A DNA stretch of 64,000 bases from assembly GCF_029392675.1 (NCBI RefSeq), contig NZ_CP113941.1:1042001-1106000 (forward strand), in the 5' to 3' direction. Below the pieces are notes generated by a model. That model had not been told where the DNA came from. It saw only the letters and a list, made by a program, of their open reading frames with translations, and searched no databases. Within the stretch, counting starts at the first letter, position 1, and the number at the start of each line of letters is the position of its first letter. Of this stretch, positions 30,638 to 42,853 are shown one piece after another. The stretch comes from Lactobacillus sp. ESL0684 (GTDB taxonomy: Bacteria > Bacillota > Bacilli > Lactobacillales > Lactobacillaceae). A program made the position numbers and the translations under genes.

Positions 30638-31249
30638 ATGTCAAGATATACAGGTCCAAGTTGGAAACGTTCAAGAAGATTAGGTATCTCACTTTCAGGT
30701 ACTGGCAAGGAAATTAGTCGTCGTAACTATGCTCCTGGTCAACATGGTCCAAATTCACGTGGTCGTTTATCAGAATATGGTGAACAATTACACGAAAAGC
30801 AAAAGTTGCGTTGGATGTATGGTTTGAATGAACGTCAATTTAGAACTTTGTTTGAACGCGCTGGTAAGATTCGTCAAGGTGAACACGGTGTTAACTTCAT
30901 GATTTTACTTGAACGTCGTTTAGATAGCGTAGTTTATCGTCTAGGTTTAGCCACTACTAGAGAGCAAGCTAGACAATTAGTTAACCACGGTCATGTTACT
31001 GTTGATGGCAAGCGGGTTGACATTCCTTCTTATGAAGTTAAAGTTGGTCAGACTATTGGTTTAAGAGAAAGATCAAAGAACTTACAACAAGTTAAAGACG
31101 CTCTTGAAGCTGTAGTAAATCGTCCTTCATTTGTTTCATTTGATGACAATAAACTGGAAGGTACCTTTGTACGTTTACCAGAACGTGATGAATTGGAACC
31201 TGAAATTAATGAAGCTTTAGTTGTTGAATACTACAACAAGTTACTTTAA
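30638..31249 (+). CDS. rpsD: 30S ribosomal protein S4
   Basis: A 203-residue S4 starting at the ATG at 30638, with TTGGAGG seven bases before it. The N-terminus [19 protein letters not shown] and the S4 domain ([32 protein letters not shown], about residues 92-123) are diagnostic. S4 nucleates 30S assembly by binding 16S rRNA. The version lacks the zinc-binding Cys cluster at the N-terminus. The gene stands alone between a structured leader and a terminator, as in Bacillus. Confidence 0.99.
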   Translation: MSRYTGPSWKRSRRLGISLSGTGKEISRRNYAPGQHGPNSRGRLSEYGEQLHEKQKLRWMYGLNERQFRTLFERAGKIRQGEHGVNFMILLERRLDSVVYRLGLATTREQARQLVNHGHVTVDGKRVDIPSYEVKVGQTIGLRERSKNLQQVKDALEAVVNRPSFVSFDDNKLEGTFVRLPERDELEPEINEALVVEYYNKLL

Positions 31250-31262
31250 TTTTTTATTTACG

Positions 31263-31292
31263 AAAACCTTTCCGTTGGGAGAGGTTTTTTTG
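31263..31292 (+). terminator. Terminator of rpsD
   Basis: AAACCT pairs with AGGTTT around a short loop that contains a second small pairing (TCC/GGA), followed by a seven-T run at 31285-31291. It lies 14 bases after the rpsD stop. Confidence 0.88.
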
Positions 31293-31315
31293 TTACTAAG
31301 AAAGGAACTCTTGTA

Positions 31316-31786
31316 ATGACCGAAGATTTAAACACCCGTGTTGAACACGCTGCTCAAGGTATTACACCGCAAACTAAACCAGATGAACGCAGAAGATTCT
31401 TAGGATCACTGCGCGAACGCGTATTAGTCAGAATGAATAATACCGAAGTAACTGACCCAAAATTGACTAGTCTTTTTTTAAATCATTTTGCCGATTACCA
31501 GGGCTACTCAATTCTAATTAACGGCAATTTAGATGATAATTTTTTAAATCAAGTCGAGGCACAGTGTGGCCGTTATGAGGTCCCTTTTACCTTAGTTAAC
31601 AATGAAACTGCCCGCACTGGTAGTGAAGATACGGCAATCTTAGTAGTAGCCAAAACCGCAATCAATAAACCTAGAATTGAAGTTAATCAAGTTTATTCCC
31701 CTGAATTGCCTAAAGACCAGTTATCAAGCTCACAGCCAAAGAAAAAATCTGGCTTTTGGCATCGACTATTCCATGGAGATAATTAA
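31316..31786 (+). CDS. YueI family protein
   Basis: A 156-residue cytoplasmic protein of the YueI/DUF1694 family. The conserved core runs from ERRRFLGSLRERVLVRM (about residue 24) through a Rossmann-like alternation to ILVVAKTAINKPRIEV (about 108-123). The C-terminus is a variable basic tail ending KKKSGFWHRLFHGDN. No biochemical function is known. Its stop codon overlaps the rarA start by one base (TAATG), so the two are translationally coupled. Confidence 0.82.
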   Translation: MTEDLNTRVEHAAQGITPQTKPDERRRFLGSLRERVLVRMNNTEVTDPKLTSLFLNHFADYQGYSILINGNLDDNFLNQVEAQCGRYEVPFTLVNNETARTGSEDTAILVVAKTAINKPRIEVNQVYSPELPKDQLSSSQPKKKSGFWHRLFHGDN

Positions 31787-33093
31787 TGAAGCCTTTAGCT
31801 TATCGAATGCGACCGCAAAATCTCAACGAAGTAGTTGGCCAGCAACACCTAATTGGTCCAGGTAAAATTATTCGCCGAATGGTTGAAGCCAAGCTCCTTT
31901 CTTCAATGATTCTCTATGGGCCTCCAGGTATTGGCAAAACTAGTATTGCTAGCGCAATCGCAGGATCAACTAAGTATGCCTTTCGCAAATTAAATGCGGC
32001 CACTGACAGTAAAAAACAATTAGAGCAAGTAGCTGCTGAAGGCAAACTGAGTGGCACAGTAATTCTTTTACTTGATGAAATTCACCGTTTAGATAAAACT
32101 AAGCAAGATTTTCTATTACCTTTACTTGAATCTGGTCAGATCATTCTAATTGGTGCTACTACAGAAAATCCTTATATTTCAATTTCACCAGCAATTAGAT
32201 CTCGATGTCAGATTTTCGAGCTTAAACCGTTAACAGAGTCAGATATCAGGCAGGCAATTCATCGCTGCCTATTAGATGAAAAAAACGGTTTAGGAGATTA
32301 TCAAGTTACCTTAACCAATGATGCAGAAAAATTATTAATTCAAAAGGGCAACGGAGATTTACGCGCTACGCTCAATGGCTTGGAGCTTGCTGTCAGATCA
32401 ACTAAACAGGAATTAATTGCCGCTGGTAAAACAGCTACTAATTTCAAGATTGACCAAAAGGCTATGTCAGATTCAATCCAGATGCGTAGTCAAAATTTTG
32501 ACGCTACTGGAGATGGTCATTACGACTTAGTTTCAGCTTTTCAAAAGTCAATTCGCGGCTCAGATACAGATGCTGCACTCCACTATCTGGCTAGACTGAT
32601 TGAATCCGGAGATTTAGTTGCAATTTGCCGTAGACTTAGCGTTATCGCCTATGAGGATATCGGTCTAGCAAACCCACCAGCTGCTCAGAGGGCTATTGTG
32701 GCAATTCAAGCTGCTCAATCATTAGGGTTACCTGAGGCTCGAATTCCTTTAGCAAATGCAGTAATTGAACTTTCTTTGTCTCCAAAGAGTAATAGTGCAA
32801 TTAGTGCAATCGACGCGGCTTTAGCTGACGTTCAAAAAAATGATATTGGTGCCATTCCCAATGATCTAAAAGATGCTCATTATTCTGGTGCCAAAAAACT
32901 TGGACATGGTACAAATTATCTTTATCCTCATGACTACCCTAATGATTGGGTGTCCCAACAATATCTACCAGATAAATTACTTGGTAAAGATTATTTTAAG
33001 CCTAAGGGGAATTCTAAATTTGAAAAAGCTTTGAAACAACAGCATCATACTTTACAGAAAATGCAACAAGACGAACTTCATAAGCATGAATAA
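31786..33093 (+). CDS. rarA: Replication-associated recombination protein RarA (MgsA)
   Basis: A 435-residue AAA+ ATPase related to clamp loaders, acting at stalled replication forks. Walker A is LYGPPGIGKTSIA near residue 47, Walker B is LLDEIHRLDK near 97, sensor 1 is LIGATTENP near 125, and the C-terminal tetramerisation domain includes YDLVSAFQKSIRGSD. The gene is directly upstream of the 6S RNA locus, a common neighbourhood for 6S RNA. Confidence 0.95.
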   Translation: MKPLAYRMRPQNLNEVVGQQHLIGPGKIIRRMVEAKLLSSMILYGPPGIGKTSIASAIAGSTKYAFRKLNAATDSKKQLEQVAAEGKLSGTVILLLDEIHRLDKTKQDFLLPLLESGQIILIGATTENPYISISPAIRSRCQIFELKPLTESDIRQAIHRCLLDEKNGLGDYQVTLTNDAEKLLIQKGNGDLRATLNGLELAVRSTKQELIAAGKTATNFKIDQKAMSDSIQMRSQNFDATGDGHYDLVSAFQKSIRGSDTDAALHYLARLIESGDLVAICRRLSVIAYEDIGLANPPAAQRAIVAIQAAQSLGLPEARIPLANAVIELSLSPKSNSAISAIDAALADVQKNDIGAIPNDLKDAHYSGAKKLGHGTNYLYPHDYPNDWVSQQYLPDKLLGKDYFKPKGNSKFEKALKQQHHTLQKMQQDELHKHE

Positions 33094-33177
33094 CTGGACT
33101 TTCAATACCTTGACAAGTCTGACGAAATTGGATACTATATCAATTGATCTGAGTTGATCAACAGGCTTAAATGTATA

Positions 33178-33341
33178 AAGTTGACCGATCAAACTAAAGA
33201 CGTGCGAGTTAGTAAATAACTACCGAATCGGAAGACTATCATTAGCATAGGATCCATATTCGCTGCGCTACTACTCAATTTTTGAACATTGCGGGTTCAA
33301 CAAGCGTCATTATGCTATGTTTGGTCAATTCGGATTTTTTT
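33178..33341 (+). ncRNA. ssrS: 6S RNA
   Basis: A roughly 165-base structured locus without coding potential, just after rarA. It shows the rod-like 6S layout: a closing helix pairing 33181-33194 (TTGACC and AAAC) with 33319-33328, an inner helix GACG 33199-33202 with CGTC 33305-33308, a large central bubble, and the conserved-looking terminal hairpin TTGAAC 33282-33287/GTTCAA 33295-33300. A T-run ends it at 33334-33341. 6S RNA mimics an open promoter and binds RNA polymerase in stationary phase. The 5' end is uncertain: weak promoters are at 33110-33138 and at 33144-33172. Confidence 0.75.
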
Positions 33342-33353
33342 AGAACTCAACAT

Positions 33354-33384
33354 AGAACGGTCTAAGACCGTTCTTTTATTTTTT
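33354..33384 (+). terminator. Terminator downstream of the 6S RNA locus
   Basis: An inverted repeat AGAACGGT/ACCGTTCT (33354-33361 and 33367-33374) is followed by a T-rich run (33375-33384). It is directly upstream of the next gene's ribosome-binding site. Confidence 0.85.
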
Positions 33385-33395
33385 AAGGAGTTTTT

Positions 33396-33677
33396 ATGAT
33401 TATCAAAATTGTGATGGGAATTTTTTTATTACTGCTGCTATACCTTGCTTATTACCTTTGGCACAATCGCAATGGTCATTTTTTGATTTTTAACAGTCAA
33501 AATAATCCCTATTTTACTACAATAATGTCCTGGACTGCAGTATTGCTAGGCATCGAATGTATACTTGGCTTCATTTTGCTATTTCAAGCTAATAAGTACC
33601 TTAACTTCATCACTTTAATAATTAGTTCAATTACTGTTTTGACATTTAGTTTATTAATCAATCAAATAAATGAGTAA
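33396..33677 (+). CDS. Small three-span membrane protein of unknown function
   Basis: A 93-residue protein with three hydrophobic segments (about 3-21, 43-65 and 70-88) and almost no soluble sequence apart from a short loop at 22-42 (LWHNRNGHFLIFNSQNNPY). The start has an AAGGAG site seven bases before the ATG. I do not recognise the family. It lies between the 6S RNA terminator and the universal stress gene, on the same strand and 44 bases from it. Confidence 0.75.
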   Translation: MIIKIVMGIFLLLLLYLAYYLWHNRNGHFLIFNSQNNPYFTTIMSWTAVLLGIECILGFILLFQANKYLNFITLIISSITVLTFSLLINQINE

Positions 33678-33721
33678 TCTATAGAATATTTGGTAAAATA
33701 AAACTTAAGAGGTGTTTTATA

Positions 33722-34165
33722 ATGAAACAATACCATCATGTTTTGGTTGCCATTGACGGATCTAAAGAAGCTGATTTAGCCTTTGAAAAGGCAATTGGAA
33801 TAGTTAAAGATCGCAGCGATACCACTTTAGATATTTTACACGTAATCGATACTCGTTCATTTCAAAACGTTTCGAGTTTCGATTCGGAAATGGTTGAGCA
33901 GGTCTCAAGCGATGCCCAAGAAAAAATTAAGCATTACTATCACATAGCTCAAAAATACACTGCTAATGTGCATTACACAATTGAGTTTGGGTCACCCAAA
34001 ACGATAATTGCGCATGACTTTTCACAAAAACATCAAATCGATTTAATTATACTTGGAGCCACCGGGCTTAATGCTGTTGAACGTTTATTAATTGGTAGTG
34101 TAACTAAATATGTTACTCAAGCAGCAGAATCCGATGTGCTAGTATGTCGCGGCAAAGAAAATTAA
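33722..34165 (+). CDS. Universal stress protein, UspA family
   Basis: A 147-residue UspA-fold protein. It opens with the beta strand and acidic residue of HHVLVAIDGSKEADLAFEKA. The C-terminal ATP-binding motif G-2x-G-9x-G-S is visible in GATGLNAVERLLIGSVTKYV (about residues 119-138), so this is the nucleotide-binding class. An AAGAGGTG site precedes the ATG. Usp proteins are induced by starvation and acid stress, and a bidirectional terminator follows. Confidence 0.93.
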   Translation: MKQYHHVLVAIDGSKEADLAFEKAIGIVKDRSDTTLDILHVIDTRSFQNVSSFDSEMVEQVSSDAQEKIKHYYHIAQKYTANVHYTIEFGSPKTIIAHDFSQKHQIDLIILGATGLNAVERLLIGSVTKYVTQAAESDVLVCRGKEN

Positions 34166-34168
34166 TGT

Positions 34169-34208
34169 ATATAAAAAGAGTTCATTTTATGATGAACTCT
34201 TTTTATAT
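34169..34208. terminator. Bidirectional terminator between usp and rodA
   Basis: A near-perfect long hairpin with 16-base arms (TATAAAAAGAGTTCAT pairing across a six-base loop with its complement ending at 34208). A/T-runs on both sides serve the convergent usp and rodA genes. Confidence 0.93.
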
Positions 34209-34209
34209 A

Positions 34210-35403
34210 TTAAAAATCTCCAGCTTGACTAAACATGTAATCCTTATTATGGAATTTCATCGATAAAATCATGCCAATTCCCATCATATTCCCAATAAGC
34301 GCTGAACCACCTTGTGAGATAAATGGTAATGGTATACCTGTCAGTGGTAAAAGATCAATACTCATACCAATATTTTCAAAAACATGAAACAAGATCATCA
34401 TAATTACACCAGTTGAAATGTAAGAATAGAAGGCATTTTTAGTTTCAAAAGTGATCTTGACCATTTGTACAATCAAATACAAATAAAGCAAAATCACAGC
34501 CACACTACCAATTAAGCCAAATGATTCACCAATAACAGAAAAAACCATATCTGAACCACGAACAGGTACATAAACATTTAAGTGACCAAAGCCATTTCCA
34601 AAGATCTGTCCTGAACCAATCGCTTGCATACTAAGCCACAGTTGATACGCTCCACTCGAAGTATCCGTTGATGGATTTAACCAGGCCATAATTCGTTTAA
34701 ACTGATAAGGTTCAAAAAAATGACTCAAGATTTTTTGTCCACCAGGTGTAGTTACCATAAAAATAACTAATCCTGCCACAGCCACTACCAAAATAATCAT
34801 TGGCGTAATTATTTTCCAGGAAATTCCTGAAACTAGAATCACACCACCAGCAATCGCAATAAATACCAGCAGAGTACCAAAGTCATTTTGTAATTTTAGT
34901 AAAATTGCAACTGGCAATAACCAGGCAAAGATTTTTCCTAATAACAGCCAATCATTTTTAATGGTATGCACTAATTTTTGATTATGATCATGCACAACTC
35001 GCGCTAACATTAAGATAAAAGCCGGTTTCATCACTTCTGAAGGTTGAAAAGAAATCGGTCCTAACTTAAACCAACTCTTAGCACCTGTATCGACAAATGC
35101 GCTTCGATTATAAAGAAATAATACTGCAATCAGCAATAAAATTCCTAAAGCATAAAAATATGGCGCTACACGTAGCAACTGTTCTGCATTAAACTGCATT
35201 ACAAAGATAACAATTACAATTGAAATGAAATACCATAAGCCCTGCATCACTACTGCCTTAAGTGGGCTTCCCATATGGCTAGGATCATCTGCAGCAGCAA
35301 AATAGATTGAATATAATCCAATTAATGCAAAAGCAATTATCGGTAAAACAATATTCCAGGCAATACGATCAAATAAATTCGTTTTATTTTCTACTTTTAC
35401 CAT
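34210..35403 (-). CDS. rodA: SEDS peptidoglycan glycosyltransferase RodA
   Basis: A 397-residue SEDS-family polytopic membrane protein with about ten helices. RodA polymerises lipid II glycan strands during elongation. Family motifs visible include GAKSWFKLGPISFQPSEVMKP (about residues 108-128), the conserved FIGGGH-type region SMQAIGSGQIFGNGFGH, and the C-terminal PLTGIPLPFISQGGSALIG. It sits in a small cluster with a second mreB/mbl gene, consistent with elongation rather than division (FtsW). Confidence 0.94.
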   Translation of the reverse strand: MVKVENKTNLFDRIAWNIVLPIIAFALIGLYSIYFAAADDPSHMGSPLKAVVMQGLWYFISIVIVIFVMQFNAEQLLRVAPYFYALGILLLIAVLFLYNRSAFVDTGAKSWFKLGPISFQPSEVMKPAFILMLARVVHDHNQKLVHTIKNDWLLLGKIFAWLLPVAILLKLQNDFGTLLVFIAIAGGVILVSGISWKIITPMIILVVAVAGLVIFMVTTPGGQKILSHFFEPYQFKRIMAWLNPSTDTSSGAYQLWLSMQAIGSGQIFGNGFGHLNVYVPVRGSDMVFSVIGESFGLIGSVAVILLYLYLIVQMVKITFETKNAFYSYISTGVIMMILFHVFENIGMSIDLLPLTGIPLPFISQGGSALIGNMMGIGMILSMKFHNKDYMFSQAGDF

Positions 35404-35419
35404 TAATTATCACTACTTA

Positions 35420-35647
35420 TTATTTCTCATGCAAAACAAAGTATGAAAGCAAATCATTAATTACACTGTCCAAAGTTTTAGCATATAAAACATTACTAGT
35501 TTTACCAGTAACGGCCCGATAACGACCTTCGGTTTTTTCAATTACTCCGATCGCCTTTTTATTGGGAATAACTACTTCCCAAGTAGGTAATTGTTTGCCT
35601 TTTACTTCATTTATCTCAACATTAATATTTTCTGGTTTTTTTGACAT
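35420..35647 (-). CDS. DUF2969 family protein
   Basis: A 75-residue soluble protein: a short charged N-terminus then a compact domain around LPTWEVVIPNKKAIGVIEKTEG and a C-terminal helix LDSVINDLLSYFVLHEK. It matches the DUF2969 proteins of lactobacilli, which occur next to yidD, mbl and rodA. Function is unknown. It is nine bases downstream of yidD and 16 bases upstream of rodA, so probably in the same operon. Confidence 0.8.
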   Translation of the reverse strand: MSKKPENINVEINEVKGKQLPTWEVVIPNKKAIGVIEKTEGRYRAVTGKTSNVLYAKTLDSVINDLLSYFVLHEK

Positions 35648-35655
35648 TTTTGCTC

Positions 35656-35949
35656 CTATTTCACATCTGGATGAAACTTCTTTGCGATAATCTCATCTTC
35701 ATATTTTTCTGGATGAGCATTACGAAAAATAGTAAATTTTTCAGGTACTGGGTCTACACCACCACGAACAAAAGGATTACATCGTAAAATACGACAGATT
35801 CCCATGATTAATCCCAAAAAGGCTCCATGCTTTTTTAGTGCAGTTATCATATAACTAGAGCATGTGGGATAATATCGACAGGTCTTAGGTAAAGCTGGCG
35901 AAATAATTTTTTGATAAATTTTAACTAGAAAAATTAGGCATTTACCCAA
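35656..35949 (-). CDS. yidD: Membrane protein insertion efficiency factor YidD
   Basis: A 97-residue YidD. The family signature with three cysteines is clear: [21 protein letters not shown] (about residues 21-41), followed by [17 protein letters not shown]. An N-terminal amphipathic helix ([21 protein letters not shown]) places it at the inner membrane face near YidC. It lies between the second mreB gene and the DUF2969 gene. Confidence 0.95.
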   Translation of the reverse strand: MGKCLIFLVKIYQKIISPALPKTCRYYPTCSSYMITALKKHGAFLGLIMGICRILRCNPFVRGGVDPVPEKFTIFRNAHPEKYEDEIIAKKFHPDVK

Positions 35950-35966
35950 GTTAATCTCCTTCTTAA

Positions 35967-36956
35967 TTAATGATGATTGTGCTTTTCAATATTTTTAAGT
36001 AACGTACCAGTACCAAGTGCAACTGCCTCTAATGGATGATCGGCCGTTAAAACTGGAACCTTCAAATAATATGAAATTAGTTTATCAATATTCTTAAGCA
36101 ATGCACCACCACCTGTTAGCATGATACCACGATCAATAATATCAGCTGACAATTCTGGTGGCGTACTTTCCAAGACCTCTTTAGTTGAAGCAATAATATT
36201 CATTAAGCCGTCATGTAAAGCTTCTTGAATTTCTGGTGCTGAAACTGTTGCTTGTTTAGGTAAACCATCAACCATATCACGTCCGCGAACTGTAATCGTT
36301 TGCTCATCATCCGGATCAAATGCGCTACCAATTTCAATCTTGATTTGTTCAGCTGTTCGCGAACCAATTAATAAATTATGCTTATTCTTAATATATGAAC
36401 TAATTGCCTGATTCATATGATCACCAGCATAACGCAATGACTTGCTCGTAACAATTTCACCCATTGATAACACTGCAATATCAGTTGTACCACCACCAAT
36501 ATCAATGACAATATTGCCTTGTGGTTTAAAAATATCAAGACCCGCTCCGACTGCAGCTACTTTAGGCTCAAAGTCAAGGTAGACCTTGCCACCACCAGAT
36601 TTTTCAGCGGCCTGAATAATTGCTTTTTGCTCAATTGAAGTCACTCCGGTTGGTGCGCAAATTAGCGTGCTAGGTTTAGACATGAACCCCTTAACATTTA
36701 ATTTTTCAATAAAATAAGATAACATTGCTTCAGTAATATCGAAGTCAGCAATTACACCATTCTTCAGTGGTCGGATAACACGAATATTACCGGGCGTACG
36801 ACCAACCATTTTGTATGCTTCGGTCCCAACCGCTACCACTTTATTTGTACTAGTATTTACAGCAACAACGGATGGTTCATTTAATACTATTCCCTTGCCA
36901 GAAACATTTATTAATACGTTGGCTGTTCCTAAATCTATTCCTATATCTCTTGCCAC
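35967..36956 (-). CDS. mbl: Second MreB-family actin homologue (MreB2/Mbl)
   Basis: A 329-residue MreB paralogue. The GTG at 36956 is chosen: it follows GGGAGG by six bases and gives the conserved start [15 protein letters not shown]. Phosphate-2 ([21 protein letters not shown]) and adenosine ([14 protein letters not shown]) motifs are intact. It is clearly distinct from the mreB at 20 kb and has no mreCD beside it. Grouping with yidD and rodA suggests a role in sidewall elongation. Whether it is an Mbl or MreBH orthologue cannot be settled by eye. Confidence 0.92.
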   Translation of the reverse strand: MARDIGIDLGTANVLINVSGKGIVLNEPSVVAVNTSTNKVVAVGTEAYKMVGRTPGNIRVIRPLKNGVIADFDITEAMLSYFIEKLNVKGFMSKPSTLICAPTGVTSIEQKAIIQAAEKSGGGKVYLDFEPKVAAVGAGLDIFKPQGNIVIDIGGGTTDIAVLSMGEIVTSKSLRYAGDHMNQAISSYIKNKHNLLIGSRTAEQIKIEIGSAFDPDDEQTITVRGRDMVDGLPKQATVSAPEIQEALHDGLMNIIASTKEVLESTPPELSADIIDRGIMLTGGGALLKNIDKLISYYLKVPVLTADHPLEAVALGTGTLLKNIEKHNHH

Positions 36957-37039
36957 AATAATCCTCCCTATACATTCAATCAATATTTTACCATAAAGCT
37001 ATTATATCTGCCTTGCTAGTAACTAGTTTTTACTAACTC

Positions 37040-37282
37040 TTAAAAGAAGTTGCTTAATTGCAAAGAAGTATCCATTAAGGAAATAAAAAAATTACCAACT
37101 GTATATCCTAATGCAATTGCTAAAAAGATTACCAACAGCTGTGCTTCAAAGGTTTTACCTCTTTTAATTATTCTATCTATTCTAATACTTTTCATTATCT
37201 GAAAAGAAAGTGCAATCATAATCAAGTAAATTATAATGCTGATCAATGCATGTACGCCAAGTTGAAACATTTTATTTCTCAC
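37040..37282 (-). CDS. DUF1146/YwzB-like membrane protein
   Basis: An 80-residue protein with two hydrophobic segments (about 8-30 and 48-70) separated by a short basic loop containing RIDRIIKRGKTFEAQLLVIFL. This is the DUF1146 (YwzB) pattern, and its place directly after the atp operon and before mbl is the same as in Bacillus. Function is unknown. It follows the atp terminator by 17 bases. Confidence 0.82.
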   Translation of the reverse strand: MRNKMFQLGVHALISIIIYLIMIALSFQIMKSIRIDRIIKRGKTFEAQLLVIFLAIALGYTVGNFFISLMDTSLQLSNFF

Positions 37283-37298
37283 TTTTCTTTAGTAAATA

Positions 37299-37330
37299 AA
37301 AACGGATGCGCTTCTAGTACATCCGTTTTA
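37299..37330 (-). terminator. Terminator of the atp operon
   Basis: AAAACGGATG pairs with CATCCGTTTT (37299-37308 and 37320-37329) around an 11-base loop. On the minus strand the hairpin is followed by a T-rich run. It lies seven bases beyond the atpC stop. Confidence 0.9.
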
Positions 37331-37336
37331 AAAACT

Positions 37337-37780
37337 CTAATTACCAATATTTGAATTGTAAACACTAATTCTATTTACAGCTCTTCTTAATGCTACTTGA
37401 GCTCTTTCAAGTGAACGTTCATCATGCTTTTCTTTTGCTTCAGCCATTGTCTGCTCAGCTCGCTTCCTAGCAGCCTGTGCACGAGAAACATCAATATTAC
37501 TTGACCTTTCAGCACTGTCAGCTATTACTGTAGCAGTATTATCAGAAAATTCACAATAGCCACCGCTAACTGCAATATGATCAACTACTTTATTCTGCTC
37601 ACGACTTCTTTTTACCTTGATTTCACCAATTGATAGTGGTGTTAAAATCGGCAAGTGATTGTACATGATTGATCTTCGACCATCAATTGCATTCATCTCA
37701 ATGATAGTGGAATGATGTGAATAAACTACACCATCAGGAGTTACAACATTTACCATAAAAAGTTTTTCTGGATCTGCCAT
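37337..37780 (-). CDS. atpC: ATP synthase epsilon subunit
   Basis: A 147-residue F1 epsilon subunit. The N-terminal beta barrel ([24 protein letters not shown] to about residue 90) includes the conserved [19 protein letters not shown] region. The C-terminal helical hairpin (about 95-140, [20 protein letters not shown]) is the inhibitory domain. It is the last gene of the atp operon and lies 12 bases after atpD. Confidence 0.97.
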   Translation of the reverse strand: MADPEKLFMVNVVTPDGVVYSHHSTIIEMNAIDGRRSIMYNHLPILTPLSIGEIKVKRSREQNKVVDHIAVSGGYCEFSDNTATVIADSAERSSNIDVSRAQAARKRAEQTMAEAKEKHDERSLERAQVALRRAVNRISVYNSNIGN

Positions 37781-37791
37781 TTGACATCACC

Positions 37792-40217
<2,426 letters not shown>

Positions 40218-40227
40218 AATTTACCCC

Positions 40228-41739
40228 CTATTTGTTACTTGGTGAAAAGCTATCAGCAAATTTCTCAATTGCATCTTGCAATTTTTTCTCATCTGGTAAA
40301 TCACCAGTATCACGAATTTGCTTTAATAAATCTGCATGTCCACTATCAAAGCTGTCATAAAGTTCTTTTTCAAACCTACCAATATCTTCAACAGGAACAG
40401 CATCAAGAAAGCCTTTGTTTAAAGCATATAAAATCACTACTTGTTTTTCTACAGGAATTGGATCATGTAATGGTTGCTTCAAAACCTCAACAACTCGCCG
40501 ACCTCGATTTAATTTGGCCTGGGTTGTCTGATCTAAATCACTACCAAACTGTGAAAAACTCTCTAATTCATGATAAGCTGCCAAGTCTGTTCGCAATGTA
40601 CCAGCGACTTTCTTCATAGCCTTGATTTGAGCATTACCACCAACACGAGAAACTGAATTACCAGCATCGATCGCTGGTCTTGTTCCGGCAAAGAATAGAT
40701 CACTTTGTAAGAAAATTTGACCATCAGTAATTGAAATTACATTAGTGGGAATATACGCTGAAATATCTCCCGCTTCTGTCTGGATAAATGGTAAGGCGGT
40801 CATTGATCCACCGCCAAGATCATCGCTTAGTTTAGCACTACGTTCTAGTAAGCGTGAATGCAAATAGAAAACATCACCAGGATAAGCTTCACGACCAGGC
40901 GGACGACGAAGCAACAAGGAAAGTTCACGATAAGAAACTGCTTGCTTAGACAAATCATCAAAAACAATCAGCACATCCTTGCCATTGTACATAAATTCCT
41001 CGCCCATCGCTGTACCAGCATATGGCGCAATATACAACATTGGTGCTGGTTCACTAGGACCAGCCTCAACCACGATGGTATAATCCATCGCACCAAACCG
41101 CTTCAAAGTTTCAACTTGAGTTCTAACAGTTGATTCCTTTTGACCAATAAAAACATAAACGCAAATAACGTCTTGGCCCTTTTGATTCAAAATTGTATCA
41201 ATGGCTAAACTAGTTTTACCAGTTTTACGGTCTCCGATAATTAATTCACGCTGACCACGACCAACTGGAACCAAAGCATCAATTGCTTTAATTCCTGTTT
41301 GTAATGGCTCATCAACTGATTGACGCTCCATTACACCCGGCGCTTGGGCTTCAATTGGACGAGTTTTATCTGTCTTAATCTCACCTAAGCCATCCACGGG
41401 TTGACCTAACGGATTAACGACACGACCAATCAATTCCTCACCAACTGGAACTCGCATAATTTCACCAGTTCGTTTAACCTGGTCACCTTCGCGAATATTA
41501 TCAAAGTCCCCCAAAATAATGATCCCAACATCATTGGATTCAAGGTTTTGGGCAATACCATAAGAACCATTGTCAAACTTCAACAACTCATTAGCCAAAA
41601 CATTGTTTAGTCCATGGGCACGGGCGATACCATCACCGATGTAGGTTACAACACCAACTTCTTCAATATCAAGTTTGTCATCATAATGTTCAAGTTGTTG
41701 CTTGATTAAAGAGCTAATTTCTTCTGCTTTAATGCTCAA
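40228..41739 (-). CDS. atpA: ATP synthase alpha subunit
   Basis: A 503-residue non-catalytic F1 subunit. I start it at the TTG at 41739, six bases after AGAGGTG, giving [16 protein letters not shown] start nine bases further upstream would overlap the binding site. The P-loop [13 protein letters not shown] is near residue 169, and the [15 protein letters not shown] region that carries the catalytic arginine finger (SRVGG) is near 365. It follows atpH by 14 bases. Confidence 0.98.
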   Translation of the reverse strand: MSIKAEEISSLIKQQLEHYDDKLDIEEVGVVTYIGDGIARAHGLNNVLANELLKFDNGSYGIAQNLESNDVGIIILGDFDNIREGDQVKRTGEIMRVPVGEELIGRVVNPLGQPVDGLGEIKTDKTRPIEAQAPGVMERQSVDEPLQTGIKAIDALVPVGRGQRELIIGDRKTGKTSLAIDTILNQKGQDVICVYVFIGQKESTVRTQVETLKRFGAMDYTIVVEAGPSEPAPMLYIAPYAGTAMGEEFMYNGKDVLIVFDDLSKQAVSYRELSLLLRRPPGREAYPGDVFYLHSRLLERSAKLSDDLGGGSMTALPFIQTEAGDISAYIPTNVISITDGQIFLQSDLFFAGTRPAIDAGNSVSRVGGNAQIKAMKKVAGTLRTDLAAYHELESFSQFGSDLDQTTQAKLNRGRRVVEVLKQPLHDPIPVEKQVVILYALNKGFLDAVPVEDIGRFEKELYDSFDSGHADLLKQIRDTGDLPDEKKLQDAIEKFADSFSPSNK

Positions 41740-41753
41740 TGGTTTCACCTCTT

Positions 41754-42302
41754 TTAATCTTTATTAACTAACTGCGCATGAATCTTTTTTAGCTTATTTT
41801 TGACAGAACCGTTAATTACACGATCGCCAACTTGCAAAACTACCCCGCCAATAATGTCTTGGTTAACTTTATTTTCAAGCCGAACCTCTTTAAGACCATA
41901 TTTTTGGGCATAACTTTTACTAAGAGCTTTTAATTGTGATTCATTGAGCTGCATTGCTGTTGTTACTGTACCAGATACAATCTGGCCTGCATCATCGTAT
42001 AACTGTTTAAAATAAGTTATAATCTCAGGTAAATCAGCAAATCGATCATATTCTAATAAGAAATTCAAAAAGTTTTGAACTTCATCAGTTAGATCATGCT
42101 CGATAATTGCTAGTGACTTTTTCTTTTCATCACTATTAAAAATCGGGTCACTGAAAACATTTAAGATCTGCGGATTCTCATCAACAGCAACTGCTAGCTC
42201 CTGTAAATCTTCATATACAGTTTCCAACGCATTCATATCTTGTGCATATTCAAATAATGCAGTCCCATAACGCGCAGCTATCTCTTCTCTACTTAAGGCC
42301 AT
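41754..42302 (-). CDS. atpH: ATP synthase delta subunit
   Basis: A 182-residue peripheral stalk subunit. The N-terminal helical bundle (about 1-105) starts [17 protein letters not shown]. The C-terminal portion (about 110-180) has the conserved [38 protein letters not shown]. It overlaps the last base of atpF, so translation is coupled. Confidence 0.97.
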   Translation of the reverse strand: MALSREEIAARYGTALFEYAQDMNALETVYEDLQELAVAVDENPQILNVFSDPIFNSDEKKKSLAIIEHDLTDEVQNFLNFLLEYDRFADLPEIITYFKQLYDDAGQIVSGTVTTAMQLNESQLKALSKSYAQKYGLKEVRLENKVNQDIIGGVVLQVGDRVINGSVKNKLKKIHAQLVNKD

Positions 42303-42811
42303 TATTCATTCAGCCCCTTAATAAATTGATCGACTAAATCTTTCTGGTCATCTGCAGACAAATTCTTGGCAATTACCTTTTCAGCAATTGCAACAGAAAT
42401 ATCCGCTACCTGAGTTTGTGCATCATTTAAAGCATCTGATTTTGCTTGTGCAGCATCAGTTTTAGCCTTTTCATGAATTGCAGCAGCATCATTATTTGCA
42501 TCAGCAACAATTTTACTACTAGTCTTTTGTGCACTTGCCTTGGCATCAGAGAGAATTTGAGTTGCCTCTTGTCTTGAATTCTTCAAGGCAGCTTCACGTT
42601 CATTAGCTAAAACTTCAGCTTTTTTACGATTGCTTGCAGCAGAATCCAAATCACTAATTACCTTTTGACGTCTTTTTTCCATCATCTCAGAGACGGGTCC
42701 CCAAGCATAATGTTTAACTAACAAAAGTAAAATTGCAAAAACAATCAAATACCAAATGGTATTACCAAGATAAATATGATTAGAAGCTGCGAGTAAAGTT
42801 TGAAATTTCAT
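42302..42811 (-). CDS. atpF: ATP synthase b subunit
   Basis: A 169-residue subunit with one N-terminal transmembrane helix (about 16-34) and then a long Ala/Lys/Asp-rich helix that forms the right-handed coiled-coil stator stalk. The segment SEMMEKRRQKVISDLDSAASNRKKAEVLANEREAALKNSR is typical of b subunits. It lies between atpE and atpH. Confidence 0.96.
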   Translation of the reverse strand: MKFQTLLAASNHIYLGNTIWYLIVFAILLLLVKHYAWGPVSEMMEKRRQKVISDLDSAASNRKKAEVLANEREAALKNSRQEATQILSDAKASAQKTSSKIVADANNDAAAIHEKAKTDAAQAKSDALNDAQTQVADISVAIAEKVIAKNLSADDQKDLVDQFIKGLNE

Positions 42812-42853
42812 TTACTGCCCTTCTCTCTTTTTTAATCTAAATTATTGTCTTAA

